Assembly: GCA_902388545.1 (NCBI GenBank)
Contig: CABMPS010000112.1
Span: 1 to 6,556 of the forward strand
From: an uncultured Collinsella sp.
Lineage (GTDB): Bacteria; Actinomycetota; Coriobacteriia; Coriobacteriales; Coriobacteriaceae
Reading direction: 5' to 3'
Length of the DNA: 6,556 nt
Both the position numbers and the translations under genes were made by a program. The notes beneath the pieces were generated by a model. The model was not told where the DNA came from. It was given only the letters and a program-made list of their open reading frames with translations, and searched no databases. Position 1 is the first letter of the stretch, and each line of letters begins with the position of its first letter. Positions 6,138-6,556 of this stretch are shown here, piece by piece.

Positions 6138-6261
6138 CTAAGTGAGTAGACTTTTCGCAACCTGCCGAGCACAGCCAATAACAGCCACCTCTGTGACCTG
6201 CGGTTTTACTAAGGCAGAAACGCTTTGTGCTCGGCATGTGCCAAAAAGTCTACTCACTTAG
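6138..6261. repeat. 124-bp palindromic intergenic repeat
   Basis: CTAAGTGAGTAGACTTTT (6138-6155) and its perfect complement (6244-6261) form 18-bp terminal arms. Inside, TGCCGAGCAC (6163-6172) pairs exactly with 6227-6236, and a smaller stem (6200-6206 with 6218-6223, one bulged base) sits at the tip. The whole can fold into a long interrupted rod. No ORF is supported within it and no target duplication is seen. Architecture suggests a non-autonomous REP- or MITE-like element. It fills most of the 355-bp gene-free gap, together with the promoter and hairpins listed separately. Confidence 0.7.
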
Positions 6262-6312
6262 TCCGAGTCGAAGCCAAACGGATCTAAATCGAAGCCAAAA
6301 TGAGCCAATCCA

Positions 6313-6346
6313 CCGCAAGAGACGTGTGAATCCGCACTTCTTGCGG
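6313..6346 (-). terminator. Hairpin downstream of the HAD phosphatase gene
   Basis: CCGCAAGA (6313-6320) pairs perfectly with 6339-6346, and GTGTG (6324-6328) pairs with CGCAC (6333-6337), allowing one G-T pair. The hairpin begins about 11 nt after the HAD stop on the minus strand. The sequence after it (TGGATTGGCTCATTTTGG) has only a weak T-run, so termination is likely but not textbook. Confidence 0.5.
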
Positions 6347-6356
6347 CGAATTGACG

Positions 6357-6556
6357 CTACAAAGCGGTCAGAATGTCGGCGAGGTTGTCGATGACGGCGT
6401 CGGCTCCCGTTTGGTCCAGGTTAACGCCCTCATGCGGACGCAGTGCCAGGACGCGGGCGCCGGAGCGCTTGCCAGCCTCGATGCCCAACGGCGAGTCCTC
6501 GATAACCAGGCACTCGGCGGGGTCAACGCCCAGCGCCTCCATGGCACGCAGGTAGA
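6357..6556 (-). CDS. HAD-superfamily phosphatase, beta-phosphoglucomutase-like (partial, C-terminal end)
   Basis: Only the last 65 residues are present; the gene continues past the right edge and no start is in view. The visible segment reads YLRAMEALGVDPAECLVIED and then SPLGIEAGKRSGARVLAL. This is the typical late motif of HAD subfamily IA enzymes, in which the acidic ED pair helps bind Mg2+ and the following loop leads into the last strand. Members are cytoplasmic phosphatases or phosphomutases acting on sugar phosphates and similar small substrates. The substrate cannot be read from this fragment. The protein ends DNLADILTAL, a normal C-terminus for the family, and a hairpin follows the stop. 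The ATG at 6540-6542 is an internal Met, not the start. Confidence 0.88.
   Translation of the reverse strand, partial: YLRAMEALGVDPAECLVIEDSPLGIEAGKRSGARVLALRPHEGVNLDQTGADAVIDNLADILTAL

Noticed and set aside
5881..6237. 118-codon frame on the minus strand reaching into the palindromic repeat
   Set aside because: It overlaps the YitT start in another frame, includes the promoter and repeat sequence, and has no convincing ribosome binding site or family match.

Overview
The window is high-GC bacterial DNA with every supported gene on the minus strand. Gene order in the direction of transcription, which is right to left in window coordinates, is: end of a HAD-family phosphatase, YitT-family membrane protein, GntR/UTRA regulator, RecQ helicase, second GntR/UTRA regulator, SIS-domain sugar-phosphate deglycase/isomerase. 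High GC, long spurious ORFs on the opposite strand, GTG starts with strong purine-rich ribosome binding sites, and the flavour of the proteins suggest an actinobacterial gut commensal of the Coriobacteriia, most likely Collinsella. That placement is an inference from protein style, not from a marker gene.

Region by region. 6357-6556 is the C-terminal end of a HAD phosphatase that runs off the right edge. 6002-6356 has no gene; it holds a hairpin just after the HAD stop, a 124-bp palindromic repeat, an inverted repeat and an extended -10 promoter for the YitT gene. 4994-6001 encodes a YitT/DUF161-DUF2179 membrane protein. 4890-4993 is an AT-rich gap with short dyads ahead of the first GntR regulator (4170-4889). 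That gene ends in a perfect 12-bp stem hairpin. 3909-4169 also carries an imperfect 20-bp-arm inverted repeat with a third, competing half-arm, and a TATAAT promoter for recQ (1926-3908). recQ is followed after 2 nt by the second GntR regulator (1159-1923), so these two are almost certainly co-transcribed. 1015-1158 is a compact control region: an extended -10 promoter bracketed by two near-identical tandem direct repeats whose starts lie 62 bp apart. 46-1014 is the SIS protein it drives. 1-45 holds no supportable gene.

Functional reading. The SIS protein resembles FrlB/FraB-type deglycases, which split phosphorylated Amadori products such as fructoselysine-6-phosphate. Known frl loci often carry a GntR/UTRA regulator (FrlR), and here one sits next door, divided from the SIS gene only by the operator-like repeats. 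The simplest model is that the recQ-linked GntR protein controls the SIS gene, and perhaps a catabolic operon continuing off the left edge, by binding the paired repeats. The two GntR proteins are clear paralogues with nearly identical recognition helices. No mobile element with a transposase, no CRISPR array, no tRNA and no rRNA is visible. I see no wholly new system; the points most worth attention are the paired direct-repeat operator and the two palindromic intergenic repeats.
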